Positions 9,690 through 20,762 of a stretch of 64,000 nucleotides of DNA are shown here, one piece after another. The notes below the pieces were generated by a model. That model searched no databases. It was not told where the DNA came from and saw nothing but the letters and a program-made list of their open reading frames with translations. The DNA comes from Sphingomonas sp. Leaf242 (GTDB lineage Bacteria; Pseudomonadota; Alphaproteobacteria; Sphingomonadales; Sphingomonadaceae). Numbering within the stretch: the first letter of the stretch is position 1; each line of letters starts with the position of its first letter. The position numbers and the translations under genes are program-made. The DNA is taken from contig NZ_LMLW01000011.1 of NCBI RefSeq assembly GCF_001422045.1, positions 278,557 to 342,556 of the forward strand, given 5' to 3'.

Positions 9690-10508
9690 TCAAAGGCTGC
9701 GGCCGGCCTGGCCCGCCAGGTCGACGACGAACTGCCACGCGACGCGGCCGGATCGACTGCCGCGGCGCGTGGCCCATCCGATCGCATCCGCGGGCTCGAA
9801 CGCGAGATCGTGCGCCGCCGCATAGCCGGCCACGATCGCCAGATACCCGTCCTGATCGAGCGCGTGGAAGCCGAGGCTCAGCCCGAAGCGATCCGACAAC
9901 GCCAGATGATCGTCCGCCGAATCGCGCGGGTTGATCGCGCTTTCCTGTTCGGCAATGTCGCGAGGGGCGAGATGCCGGCGGTTCGCCGTCACCAACAGGC
10001 GGACGTTGTGCGGCCGCGGCTCGCTGCCCCCTTCGAGCATCGAACGCAGCGCGCGCGCCTCGGCCGGCACGTCGAAGCCGAGATCGTCAACGAACACCGC
10101 GAACGCGCGTTGCACCCCGGCAAGCGTGGCGAACAGCATCGGCAGGCCAGTCAGGTCGGAGACTTCGACAAGCGCGAGATCGCCCGACCCAGCCTGGCCC
10201 GCCTCAGCCTGAATCGCGGCGACCGCGCTCTTGACCAGCGCCGACTTGCCGGTGCCGCGCGCGCCCCACAGCAGGACGTCCTGCGCAGCATGTCCGCTGG
10301 CGAGACGGCGAAGGTTGCCGAGCAAGGCGGCCTTCTGGCGGTCGATCCCGACCAGCCTGTCGAGCGGCAGCGGCGCAAAGCCCCGCACCGGGACCAGGGC
10401 GCCGCCCCGCCAGACATAAGCGGGGTGCGCGCGCGGATCGGCGACGGGCGGCGGCGGTGGCGAGAGGCGCTCCAACGCGGCGGCGATACGGTCCAGCGGG
10501 TCGATCAT
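9690..10508 (-). CDS. DUF815-family AAA+ ATPase
   Basis: 272 residues. Walker A GARGTGKSA, a Walker B-like FAVFVDDLGF, and a sensor region LLVTANRRHLAPRD are as in the DUF815 ATP-binding family. The substrate is unknown; the family is widespread in Proteobacteria. A Pro-rich linker (PPPPPVADP) follows the first 16 residues. No operon partner: it is convergent with the ABC-F gene and lies after the TPR gene on the same strand with a 55-nt gap. Confidence 0.82.
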   Translation of the reverse strand: MIDPLDRIAAALERLSPPPPPVADPRAHPAYVWRGGALVPVRGFAPLPLDRLVGIDRQKAALLGNLRRLASGHAAQDVLLWGARGTGKSALVKSAVAAIQAEAGQAGSGDLALVEVSDLTGLPMLFATLAGVQRAFAVFVDDLGFDVPAEARALRSMLEGGSEPRPHNVRLLVTANRRHLAPRDIAEQESAINPRDSADDHLALSDRFGLSLGFHALDQDGYLAIVAGYAAAHDLAFEPADAIGWATRRGSRSGRVAWQFVVDLAGQAGRSL

Positions 10509-10563
10509 GTGCCGCTATTGGCCGCACGAAACGTTGGAGACAAGCCGTCACCCGGGCCGGCGC

Positions 10564-12442
10564 TCACCCGAGCTGGCGAAGATGTCCGGCAATCGCGGCA
10601 TCGGCCGGCGCAAGCTGCGTCGCCTTGACCAGCAACTGGCGGGCGCCGACCAGATCGCCGTTCGCGGCGAGTGCTACGCCGTAGGCATCACCGGCCGCCG
10701 CACGCATCGGCGACAGCGCATAGGCGGCGCGGCCATAGCGGACCGCGATCGCGCCGTCGTCGCTGCCCGCATAGGCCAGCGCCAGATCGGCGAGGACGCC
10801 GCCGTCCTGGTTGCCGACGCGCGCGCGGACGCTTTCGAGCGTCTCGATCGCGCGGTCCCATTCGCCCGACGCCACCTGGCGATGACCGAGCATCCGCGCG
10901 CCCACAAGGCTTTGCGGGTTCTGCGACAGGTACAGGACGAGCGCCGTCGCGGAGTCCTGCACGCGGCCAGCACGAGCAAGCGCATCGACCAGACGCAGCA
11001 TCGTCGGCTCGTCGAACGACAGATCGGCGGCCTGCGCGTAGGCGCGCGCCGCGTCTGCATAACGTCCTGCCGCCGCTAGCGAATCGCCGAGCGCAAGCTG
11101 CGTCGCGGGCGCGCCGGGCGTCGCGACAACGCGCGCGACGGGACGACCCGCCAGAGCGATCGGCGGGGACGATACCGGCGCCGCGGCCGCGAGATCGAGA
11201 AACACCGCCGCGCCTTTCCGGTCGCCAGCCGCCTCAAGCGCGCGTGCGATCAGGGTGAGCGAATAGCTGTCGGCGTCGGGACGGGCAGCGATCGGTTGCA
11301 GGACAGCGATCGCGCCACTGGCATTCCCCGCGCGAAGCAACGCGAGACCCAGCAACTGGCGCGCGACGACGTTGGACGGCTGCATCTGCACGAGTTTGCG
11401 CCAATGCCCCGCCGCTTGCGCGAACCGCCCTTGCGCATAGTCCAGATCCCCTCTGAGCAAGAGCGTGCCGGGCACATCGTCGACCGCGCCATCGGTCTTT
11501 TCCAGCAGCGCTTGGGCGAGCGGAGTCCGCCCGGCGCGCGCGGCGAGCACCGCCTGGAGATACAATGCGTTCGGGTCACCGGGACGTGCGAGCAGCGCGC
11601 GGCGGGTGGCGGCGAGCATGTCGACGTTGCGCCCCGCATCGCCGAGCGTCGCGGCATAGTCGATCAGCGCCGGCGGGTAATAGGCATCGCGCTGCAACGC
11701 CGCCTCGAACCAGGGCAGCGCCGCGACGAGGCCGTAGCGACTGCGGACGACCTCGCCCTGGAGCATCAACGCCGCCGGCCTGCGCCGGTCCAGCGATACC
11801 GCATTCGTCGCCGCGATCGTCGCACCGCCGACGTCGCCGCCGGACAGGGACAAACGGCCGAGATCGGTCCAGGCCGCCGCATCGGTCGGCGCGCGCGCGA
11901 GCAGTGCCCGGAGAACCGCCACCGCGTCACCGGGATGTCCCTGCGCGGCAAGCGCGCGTGCCCGAACGCGCGTGGCGTACCCCGCATAGCGCGGTTGCGC
12001 CTTCGCCGCTTCCGCGATCGCGCCGGCGGGATCGCCGCGCAACAGGCGGGCATGCGCCGAAAGCTGGTGCAGGCGATCCGCAGGAAATCCAGCGGCGATC
12101 GCCGCGGCAAGTTCGGTTTCCGCCGCGACCCCGTCGTCCAGCTCGAGAAATGCACGTGCCAGGACGGCATGTGCGATCGCAAGATTCGGGTCCGCGGCGA
12201 TCGCCTTCTGCGCATTGGTCCGCGCCGCGCTGTAATTGCCGGCATCGAGCGTCTTCAGGCTGTCGGCGAGCAACTGACCGGCGGTCGGCGGCGATGGTCG
12301 CATCGCCGTCGCAAGGCCGATCAGCACGACCACGCAGCACAGCAAGCCGATCGCCAATACGCGTGCGCGGTTGCCTGCAAACGCCTTGAGCATCCGCAAT
12401 CGGCGTTTGCGGCGACGCCGACGCAACAGCGGATAGATCGAC

Positions 12443-12450
<8 letters not shown>
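10564..12450 (-). CDS. TPR-repeat protein of the XrtA/PrsKR operon
   Basis: 628 residues. A basic N-terminal cluster (RRRRRKRRLRM) precedes one membrane helix (about 31-50), and the rest (from about 55) is a long chain of TPR-like helical repeats rich in Ala/Leu, presumably periplasmic. TPR proteins of this kind accompany PEP-CTERM/XrtA exopolysaccharide loci and are thought to scaffold polymer assembly or export. The start overlaps the end of prsR by 8 nt, so it is translationally coupled to the regulator. Confidence 0.8.
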
Positions 12451-13818
<1,368 letters not shown>

Positions 13819-13822
<4 letters not shown>

Positions 13823-15876
13823 GCCGCTGCCTCAAGCCTGTCGGCGACGCGAAGCAGGACGCGGAACCGAGTCCCCTCGCCTTTGCGGCTGGTGACCTCG
13901 AGCGTGCCGCCCATCGCGTGGACGAGCTGACGGGCCTCGAACGCGCCGATCCCGAACCCGGCCGGCTTGGACGAGACGAACGGACGGAACAGGTGATCGC
14001 GAACGAACCCGGGCGTCATGCCGCAACCGCGATCGACGACATCGATCGCGACGTGATCGCCGATGGTTTCGACCGACAGCAGGACGGCGTCCGCCGCGCC
14101 ACTCGCCTCGATCGCGTTCTGGACGAGGTGACCGAGCACCTGTTCGAGGCGTGCGACATGACCCAGTGCGCACGCAGCGACCGTACGCGCGGCGATCGGG
14201 TGTTGCGCGCGGCGACCGGCGACGACCCGATCGACGATCGCGCCGACGTCGATCGGCTGGAGCGGTTCGTTGCGGACCGGGCCATGCTGCGACAGGCGGG
14301 CGAGAAGCGCGTTCATACGATCGGACGAATCCTTGAGCGTGGCGACCATGTCGACGCGGAACGCGGGATTGTCGGCATGCCGCTCGGCATTGCGCGCGAC
14401 CAGCGTCAATTGGCTGACGAGGTTCTTGATGTCGTGGAGAATGAACGCGAAGCGGCGGTTGAACTCGTCGAACCGCGCTGCGTCGGCCAATGCCGCATGC
14501 GCGCGGTCCTCCGCGAGATAGCTTGCCGCCTGCCGCCCGGCGACACGCAACAGGTCGAAATCCTCCCAGTCGAGCGCGCGATCGACCGGCGGCCGCGCGA
14601 GCACGATCGCGCCGACCAGCGCGCCGCCGTGGACCAATGGCACGATCGCCCACGCTTCCGGACATGCGCGGATCCAGTCGGGAACGCTCGCCGCCTCGTC
14701 CGCGGAACAGGTTCCGGCGCGGACGCCGTCCAACTCGACGATCCGTGCGTCCTCCGACAGATAGCGTGCCAGCGACGCGTCGGGCGGGCCGTCGGAACCT
14801 GCGGTCCAGTTCCACCCCGTGCCCATGACGAGTGCGGCGTTATCGGGCACCAGCAACAGGCCGCCGGGCGAATCGGTCAGGTCGGCGATCGATTTCACGA
14901 CCCGGGTCTCGAGCGACTCCGCATCGGCGCCGGGCTTGCCGAGCGTGTCGGTGAATCGTTGCCACTCGGCACGATAATCATAGCGGTGTCGAAAGAGATG
15001 CTTGGCGACCTTCACCTTGGTCCAGGCGCGCAGCCACGGCGTCCAGATCAGCGCGAGCAGCGCGGCGGTCGCGCCGAATACGATCGCGGTCTGGACGATC
15101 CGCAGCGAGCCACCGGCATAGCTAGCCGCGATACTGGTCGCGAGCGCGGTGGCGCCAGCGTACAGGACGAGCGCGATCGCGGACAAGGCCCGGACGGCGA
15201 TCGGTCGCGACAGCGCCAGCGTCCAGTCGCCACGCCGGTGGACCGCGATGGCGAGCAGTACCGCGACGCCAGCCATCGCCACGCCGCGGAGGATAATCAG
15301 GCCGGTCGACCAGTCTCCCTGAACATAGCGCGCGGCAAACAGCAGGAGGTCGACACCCCACATCGCCGCCACCGCCAGCATCACGAGCCGGACGCCGCCG
15401 CGCGATGCCGGGGCCGCCTGATACACATGGTGCACCAGTACCAGCGCGCTGACCGCCGCCATCATCCGGAACACGAGCCGCGCCGACTCCAGCGCGACCA
15501 TCGCATCGGCGTCGACCGGCGCCAGCTGCACCACCGCGAGCACCGCGCTGCCGCCGGCGATGATCATCACCACGCCGTACACCGCGCCGAGCGAGACGCT
15601 GCCGACGCGATCGTGCCGGACCAGCGCCATCATGAACAGCAGCCACGCGATATTGCGGACGCTTTCGGCGATCCGCGTCGCGACGTCGCGCGCATCGATC
15701 CCCGCCACCGCCAACGCCCACAGGCTGGTCGCGAACAGCGCGGCGACGAACGCACGATGCGCCCAGCGTCCGAGCCCCCAGTTCGCACCCTGCCCGCCGC
15801 GCAATTGCGCAAGGCCCAGCGTACCGAACAGCAACGCGGTCAGCGCGTGCGCCCACAGGATCAGCGCGCCGCTCAC
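13819..15876 (-). CDS. prsK: PEP-CTERM system sensor histidine kinase PrsK
   Basis: 685 residues. About eight hydrophobic helices fill the first ~285 residues, followed by a GAF-like region (about 300-450), an H-box FILHDIKNLVSQL and an ATPase domain with VQNAIEA and a G-box VDRGCGM. The many-helix N terminus plus HDIKN box is typical of PrsK, partner of PrsR, in XrtA/PEP-CTERM loci. Located 19 nt after the sugar transferase gene and coupled to prsR by a 4-nt overlap. Confidence 0.9.
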
Positions 15877-15895
15877 GATCTGCTCATCAGGGCAC

Positions 15896-17284
15896 TCATC
15901 GCGCGCCGGTCGGCCACAGCACCACGCGCAAGGTCTGCAACAGGATCAGCATGTCGAGGAACGGCGAATAATTCTTCGCGTAATACAGGTCGTATTCGAG
16001 CTTGTGCCGGGCATCCTCGATCGACGCACCGTACGGGTAATTGATCTGCGCCCAGCCGGTGATGCCGGGCTTCACCATATGGCGCTCGGCGTAGAACGGC
16101 AGCTGCTCCTCGAGCTGTTCGACGAACTGCGGCCGTTCGGGACGCGGGCCGACGAAGCTCATCTCGCCCTTGAGCACGGTCCAGGTCTGCGGCAGTTCGT
16201 CGATCCGCACCTTTCGGATGAACCGGCCGATTCGGGTGATCCTTGGATCGTCCTCCGCCGCCCAGACCGCGGTGCCCGCGACCTCGGCATCCTGGCGCAT
16301 CGACCGCAGCTTCAGGATGTCGAATCCCTCGTTGTACAGCCCGACACGGCGCTGGCGATAGAACGCAGGTCCCTTGGATTCGAGCTTGATCGCGACCGCG
16401 GTCAGCAGGATCACGGGCAGTGTCAGCAGCAGCAGCAGCCCGCTCGCGAAAATGTCGAAGGCGCGCTTGAAGACGCTCGACAGCATCCGGCTCGAGGCGA
16501 AGCCGTCGGAGAATATCAGCCAGGACGGATTGACGCTCTTGAGGTCGATCCGTCCCGTCTCGCGTTCGAGAAAGGTCGAGATCTCGCTGACCTGGACGCC
16601 GGTGGTGCGGACCCGCAGCAAATCCTTCATCGGCAGCGCGTTGCGGCGTTCGTCGAGCGCGAGCACGACCTCGCTCGCGTTGCGATCGACGATATGCGCC
16701 GACAGATTGGGAATTTCCGCGCGTGGCCTGGCCTTGCCGATCACCTGATTGGGCTCGCCCATCGCGACGAAATCGGCGACGATAAAGTTGATGCCCGGCT
16801 GTTCGGACAGCTGAAGGATCCGCGCGGCGCGGGCACCGGCACCGAGCACGACGATCCGACGCTTGAAGGTATCGCCCCCCAGCGTCTTGCCGAGCAGCGC
16901 GCGGACCGTGACGAGCAGCACCGTCGCGATGATCGTCGAATAGAGCAGATTCGACCGCCAGAAGCTCAGCGCGGGCACGAGGAAGAAGATGAACGACAGC
17001 GCGATCACGCCGAGCGCCAGCGCCACCGCAAGCCGGGCGGCGGCGAACCGCAGCGACAGGAACGACGCCACCCCGTACGCGCCGACCGCGACCAGCGACA
17101 CCTGAAGCGCGATCGCGAAGGTCAGCAACTGCGCGATCCGCGTATGGATCGGCGCGACCGCCATGCCGATCTGATGCGCGCGAACGACCCAGCCGATCTC
17201 CGCGGAGGCGATCAGCAGGGCAAGATCGACCAGTCCGAGCAGCAGCACGGCATGCGGCACATAGTGTTTGAAGAGCCGTATCAT
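15896..17284 (-). CDS. XrtA/PEP-CTERM-type exopolysaccharide sugar transferase (TIGR03013-like)
   Basis: 462 residues. Four N-terminal membrane helices, a cytoplasmic nucleotide-binding-like segment (VVLGAGARAARI), another helix near 275-295, then the catalytic polyprenyl-phosphate sugar-phosphate transferase domain (KRAFDIFASG, LKLRSMRQDAE, DELPQTWTVLKGEMSFVGPRPERP). It should load the first sugar phosphate on undecaprenyl phosphate at the inner membrane. First gene of the operon with prsK, prsR and the TPR gene. The promoter should lie in 17285-17445, shared with the divergent mannose guanylyltransferase. Confidence 0.9.
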   Translation of the reverse strand: MIRLFKHYVPHAVLLLGLVDLALLIASAEIGWVVRAHQIGMAVAPIHTRIAQLLTFAIALQVSLVAVGAYGVASFLSLRFAAARLAVALALGVIALSFIFFLVPALSFWRSNLLYSTIIATVLLVTVRALLGKTLGGDTFKRRIVVLGAGARAARILQLSEQPGINFIVADFVAMGEPNQVIGKARPRAEIPNLSAHIVDRNASEVVLALDERRNALPMKDLLRVRTTGVQVSEISTFLERETGRIDLKSVNPSWLIFSDGFASSRMLSSVFKRAFDIFASGLLLLLTLPVILLTAVAIKLESKGPAFYRQRRVGLYNEGFDILKLRSMRQDAEVAGTAVWAAEDDPRITRIGRFIRKVRIDELPQTWTVLKGEMSFVGPRPERPQFVEQLEEQLPFYAERHMVKPGITGWAQINYPYGASIEDARHKLEYDLYYAKNYSPFLDMLILLQTLRVVLWPTGAR

Positions 17285-17445
17285 CGCACGCTATCCCGAC
17301 ACATCATCTGTAAATGCTACCGACACCTGGCCAGTGCTACGCGGTCAAATACCAAAAAACCCTGAAGACCGTGCAGCGAATTGACCGATTATACGATTGG
17401 CAGGCACGGACTCGTCGTTATAGCTCGGCGCAATCTGGAGGATTC

Positions 17446-18528
17446 ATGACCGTACGTAAGATCGTTCCCGTTATCCTGTCGGGTGGTTCGGGGACCCGCC
17501 TCTGGCCGATGTCGCGCCCCGAAATGCCCAAGCAGATGCTGGCGCTGACTGCAGACGAGACGATGCTGCAACTGACCGCCGGGCGCGCGCTGGGCGAGCG
17601 CTATGCCGCGCCGATCGTGGTCGCCAATGCGCGGCATGCAGAGCTGGTCGAGCAGCAGCTCGCCGAGGCCGGCGCCGCGCCGCAGGCGCTGATCCTCGAA
17701 CCCGCGGGCCGCAACACAGCGCCGGCGATCGCGCTGGCCGCACTCGCGGCGAAGGCCGCCTCGGCGGGCGGTGGTGGCGACGCGCTGCTGGTGATGCCGT
17801 CCGACCATGTGATCGGCGACGTCGCCGCGTTCCATGCCGCGATCGAGGCGGCAATGCCGCTGGTGGCGCAGGGCTGGCTGGTGACCTTCGGGATCGCACC
17901 CGATGCACCCGAGACCGGCTATGGCTGGATCCAGATCGGCGACGAACTCCAGCCCGGCATCAACCGCGTCGCGCGGTTCGTCGAGAAGCCCCCGCTTGAC
18001 AAGGCGCAGTCGATGCTGGCGAGCGGCGATCACGCCTGGAACGGCGGGATATTCCTGTTTCTCGCCGACGCCTATCTCGAGGCGCTCGCGCAGTTCCATC
18101 CCGGCATCCTGGTCGCGACCAGCGAGGCGATGGACAAGGCGCGGATCGAGGGCACGCGGGTCTATCCCGATGCGGCCGCGTTCGCCGCGTCGCCCGACGA
18201 TTCGATCGATTACGCGGTCATGGAAAAGGCCGACCGCGTCGCGGTGGTGCCGGTCGCGATGGGCTGGAACGACGTCGGCAGCTGGGACGCGCTGCATGCG
18301 ATCAGCGATCGCGACGCGAGCGGCAACGCGCATCGTAGCGACAAGGACGGGCATGTGCTGGCGATCGACACGCAGCACTGCTTCGTCCGCAGCGACGGCA
18401 TCCGCGTGTCGCTGGTCGGCGTCAAGGATTTGATCGTGGTCGCGAGCGGCAACGACGTGCTGATCATGCCGCGCGGCCGGAGCCAGGAGGTCAAGAAACT
18501 GATCGAAGCGATGAAGGCCAAGGGCTGA
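17446..18528 (+). CDS. Mannose-1-phosphate guanylyltransferase
   Basis: 360 residues. Makes GDP-mannose from mannose-1-phosphate and GTP for exopolysaccharide. Nucleotidyltransferase motif GGSGTRLWPMSRP (13-25), EPAGRNTAPA and FVEKP are diagnostic. It is the short single-domain form: the C-terminal phosphomannose isomerase domain of bifunctional ManC/AlgA is largely absent. TGGAGG sits 5 nt before the ATG. Divergent from the sugar transferase operon, which it probably serves. Ends in a strong terminator. Confidence 0.92.
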   Translation: MTVRKIVPVILSGGSGTRLWPMSRPEMPKQMLALTADETMLQLTAGRALGERYAAPIVVANARHAELVEQQLAEAGAAPQALILEPAGRNTAPAIALAALAAKAASAGGGGDALLVMPSDHVIGDVAAFHAAIEAAMPLVAQGWLVTFGIAPDAPETGYGWIQIGDELQPGINRVARFVEKPPLDKAQSMLASGDHAWNGGIFLFLADAYLEALAQFHPGILVATSEAMDKARIEGTRVYPDAAAFAASPDDSIDYAVMEKADRVAVVPVAMGWNDVGSWDALHAISDRDASGNAHRSDKDGHVLAIDTQHCFVRSDGIRVSLVGVKDLIVVASGNDVLIMPRGRSQEVKKLIEAMKAKG

Positions 18529-18539
18529 TCGGAACGAGT

Positions 18540-18570
18540 GCGGGTGCGGCATACGCCCCGCACCCGCTTT
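18540..18570 (+). terminator. Intrinsic terminator of the mannose guanylyltransferase gene
   Basis: Perfect 10-bp stem GCGGGTGCGG (18540-18549) with CCGCACCCGC (18558-18567), 8-nt loop, followed by TTTCGTT. It lies 11 nt past the stop codon. It may also serve the small minus-strand gene ending at 18584. Confidence 0.8.
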
Positions 18571-18583
18571 CGTTACAGATCCG

Positions 18584-18748
18584 TCACGGGCGTTTGCGGC
18601 GGCTCGGCACCTTGGACAGCAGGGTCAGCAACGTCGGCAGGTCGTCGGTGATCATCGTATCCGTCGGCGTCTGCCACGAATTGCGCAAGGTTTCGCCAAC
18701 CGCGTGCAAGCGCCCATCGTTGAACGGCTTGGATGATCTATCTCGCAC
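18584..18748 (-). CDS. Small basic protein resembling NepR-type anti-sigma factors (candidate)
   Basis: 54 codons from a GTG at 18748 (MRDRSSKPFND) to TGA at 18584. The central segment VGETLRNSWQTPTD followed by DLPTLLTLLSKV matches the NepR layout: a helix with I/V-G-x-x-LR, a short linker, then a helix x-LL-x-LL-x-x-L. NepR binds the general stress sigma factor EcfG and is released by PhyR. Neither ecfG nor phyR is nearby, so it would be an orphan. The Shine-Dalgarno is weak (GAGA) and the frame stays open upstream, so the start is uncertain. It could also be a chance frame. Confidence 0.4.
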   Translation of the reverse strand: MRDRSSKPFNDGRLHAVGETLRNSWQTPTDTMITDDLPTLLTLLSKVPSRRKRP

Positions 18749-18941
18749 GGCTGGTCTCGATACGCACACGGGCGACCGACGGGGTCGTTGGGGGTGGATC
18801 AACCACGCCGCCGGTCTCCCTGTTTGAACCGCCAGCATCAGATGTGGTTCCCGCGGTCGCGACGAGATTCGATCGACGTGCAACTGGCAAAGCCGTGGCA
18901 TGTTCGCCTACGATGCGCGCCATATCACCGGAGAGTTCGTC

Positions 18942-20756
18942 ATGGATCGTCGTCAGTTTCTCGCATCGGGCGGTGTCGCAGCATTCGCGACCACATTACT
19001 TCCCTCGGCTGCTTTCTCGAAACCCACCGGCGACACCGCGCTGAACGCCGATTTCGAACGGATCTTCCAGCAAAACGTCGCGCGATCGCCCGAGCTCGCG
19101 ACCTCGCTCGGCCTCGACAAGGGCCCGCTGGCATCGCTGAAGAGCCAGCTCTCGCCGCGGACTCCCGAGAAGCGCGCGAGCGATATCGCCGAGACCAAGG
19201 CGGCGATCGCGAGCCTCGCGCGCTATGACGGCGCGGGGCTCTCGCCAGCCGCCAAGCTGAACCTCGAGGTCGTCCGCTATTCGCTCGAAACGCAGATCGC
19301 CGCGCCCGAAAAATTCGGCATGGACAGCCCGATCCGCCCCTACCGGATCTTCCAGCAGGGCGGCGCCTATTTCCAGGTCCCCGACTTCCTCAACACCGCG
19401 CACACCATCGCGGCGACACCCGACGCCGAGGCGTATCTGGCGCGGCTCGACCAGTTCGGCACCGTGCTCGATCAGGAAAGCGCGATGCAGCAGGCCGAGG
19501 CGGCACGTGGCCTGCTCGCACCCGGCTGGTCGCTCGACCTGACGCTCGGCCAGATGCGGAAACTGCGGAGCCAGCCGGCGGCGACGTCGAGCATCGTCCA
19601 ATCGCTCGTCAAGCGCGCCGCGGCGAAGGGCCTCACCGGCGACTGGCAGGCGCGTGCCGCCAAGATCGTCGACGACAAGGTCTATCCCGCACTCGACCGT
19701 CAGATCGCGCTGATCGAGCGACTGAAGCCGATCACCAAGCCCGGCGACGGGATCTGGCGCGTGCCGAACGGCGACGCGATCTATGCGATGGCGCTGAACC
19801 AAGCGACCACCACGACGATGAGCCCCGACGAGGTCCACCGCATCGGCCTGACGCAGGTCGCGGAGATTACCGCGCAGCTCGACACGATCCTCAAGTCGCA
19901 GGGCTATGCCACCGGCACGGTCGGAGAGCGGCTCGCCAAGCTGAACGTCATGCCCGATCAGCTTTATGCCAACACGGCCGAGGGGCGCACCGAGCTGATC
20001 GCCGGGCTGAACGAGGGCATCAAGGCGATGTACACCAAGCTGCCCAAGGCGTTCTCGCGGGTGCCGACGCAGCCATTGGAAATCCGTGCGGTCCCGGTCG
20101 AGATCCAGGACGGCGCGGCGAACGGCTATTACAACCGCGCCTCGCTCGATGGCAACCGCCCGGCGATCTACTTCGTCAACCTGAAGGACGTCGGCGACTG
20201 GCCGAAATACACGCTGCCGTCGCTCACCTATCACGAGGGCGTGCCGGGGCATCACCTCCAGATCAGCCTCGCGCAGGAATCGAAGGACATTCCGACGCTG
20301 CGCAAGATCGGCTTCTTCTCGGCCTATTCCGAAGGCTGGGCGTTGTATGCCGAGCAGCTGGCGGACGAACTCGGCGCCTATGCGACGCCGCTGGAGCGGG
20401 CCGGTTATCTCCAGTCGTTCCTGTTCCGCGCGACGCGACTGGTGGTCGATACCGGCATCCACGCGAAGCAGTGGAGCCGCGAGAAGGCGACCGATTACAT
20501 GGTGGCGACGACCGGCTTCGCGCGACCGCGGACGCTGCGCGAGGTCGAGCGCTATTGCACGCAGGCGGGTCAGGCATGCAGCTACAAGGTCGGCCACATG
20601 GCCTGGACGCGCGCACGGATGAAGGCGAAGGCTGCGCTCGGCAGCCGGTTCGACCTGAAGCAGTTCCACGACATCCTGCTCGAAGGCGCGATGCCGCTGA
20701 CGATCCTCGAACGGCGCGTCGACGAGCGGATCGCCGCGATCCGCGGGCGGGCGTAA
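18942..20756 (+). CDS. DUF885 family protein, Tat-exported
   Basis: 604 residues. The N terminus DRRQFLASGG followed by a hydrophobic run and Ala-rich cleavage region is a twin-arginine signal, so a folded, probably metal-containing periplasmic protein is expected. HEGVPGHH at residues 431-438, in a helix-like context, plus a later SEGWALYAEQL stretch, are the DUF885 hallmarks and resemble a gluzincin-type zinc site (HExxH-like, with a downstream Glu). The family is predicted to be peptidases but few members are characterised. GGAGAG precedes the ATG. The next gene starts 6 nt after its stop. Confidence 0.88.
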   Translation: MDRRQFLASGGVAAFATTLLPSAAFSKPTGDTALNADFERIFQQNVARSPELATSLGLDKGPLASLKSQLSPRTPEKRASDIAETKAAIASLARYDGAGLSPAAKLNLEVVRYSLETQIAAPEKFGMDSPIRPYRIFQQGGAYFQVPDFLNTAHTIAATPDAEAYLARLDQFGTVLDQESAMQQAEAARGLLAPGWSLDLTLGQMRKLRSQPAATSSIVQSLVKRAAAKGLTGDWQARAAKIVDDKVYPALDRQIALIERLKPITKPGDGIWRVPNGDAIYAMALNQATTTTMSPDEVHRIGLTQVAEITAQLDTILKSQGYATGTVGERLAKLNVMPDQLYANTAEGRTELIAGLNEGIKAMYTKLPKAFSRVPTQPLEIRAVPVEIQDGAANGYYNRASLDGNRPAIYFVNLKDVGDWPKYTLPSLTYHEGVPGHHLQISLAQESKDIPTLRKIGFFSAYSEGWALYAEQLADELGAYATPLERAGYLQSFLFRATRLVVDTGIHAKQWSREKATDYMVATTGFARPRTLREVERYCTQAGQACSYKVGHMAWTRARMKAKAALGSRFDLKQFHDILLEGAMPLTILERRVDERIAAIRGRA

Positions 20757-20762
20757 GTCCCC

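Noticed and set aside
10548..10570. Partial match to the type C repeat (CCGTCACCCGGGCC)
   Set aside because: Only the first bases agree; there is no second arm.
13918..16044. Open frame of 708 codons on the plus strand
   Set aside because: Antisense to prsK; low-complexity Arg/Asp/Gln composition and no domain resemblance.
17285..17445. Possible sigma-54 promoter before the sugar transferase or the mannose guanylyltransferase
   Set aside because: TGGCA-like elements are present, but none has the GG and GC dinucleotides at the required 10-nt spacing.
18733..19044. Plus-strand 103-codon frame overlapping the DUF885 start
   Set aside because: It overlaps the Tat signal of the DUF885 gene in another frame and has no ribosome site or recognisable motif.
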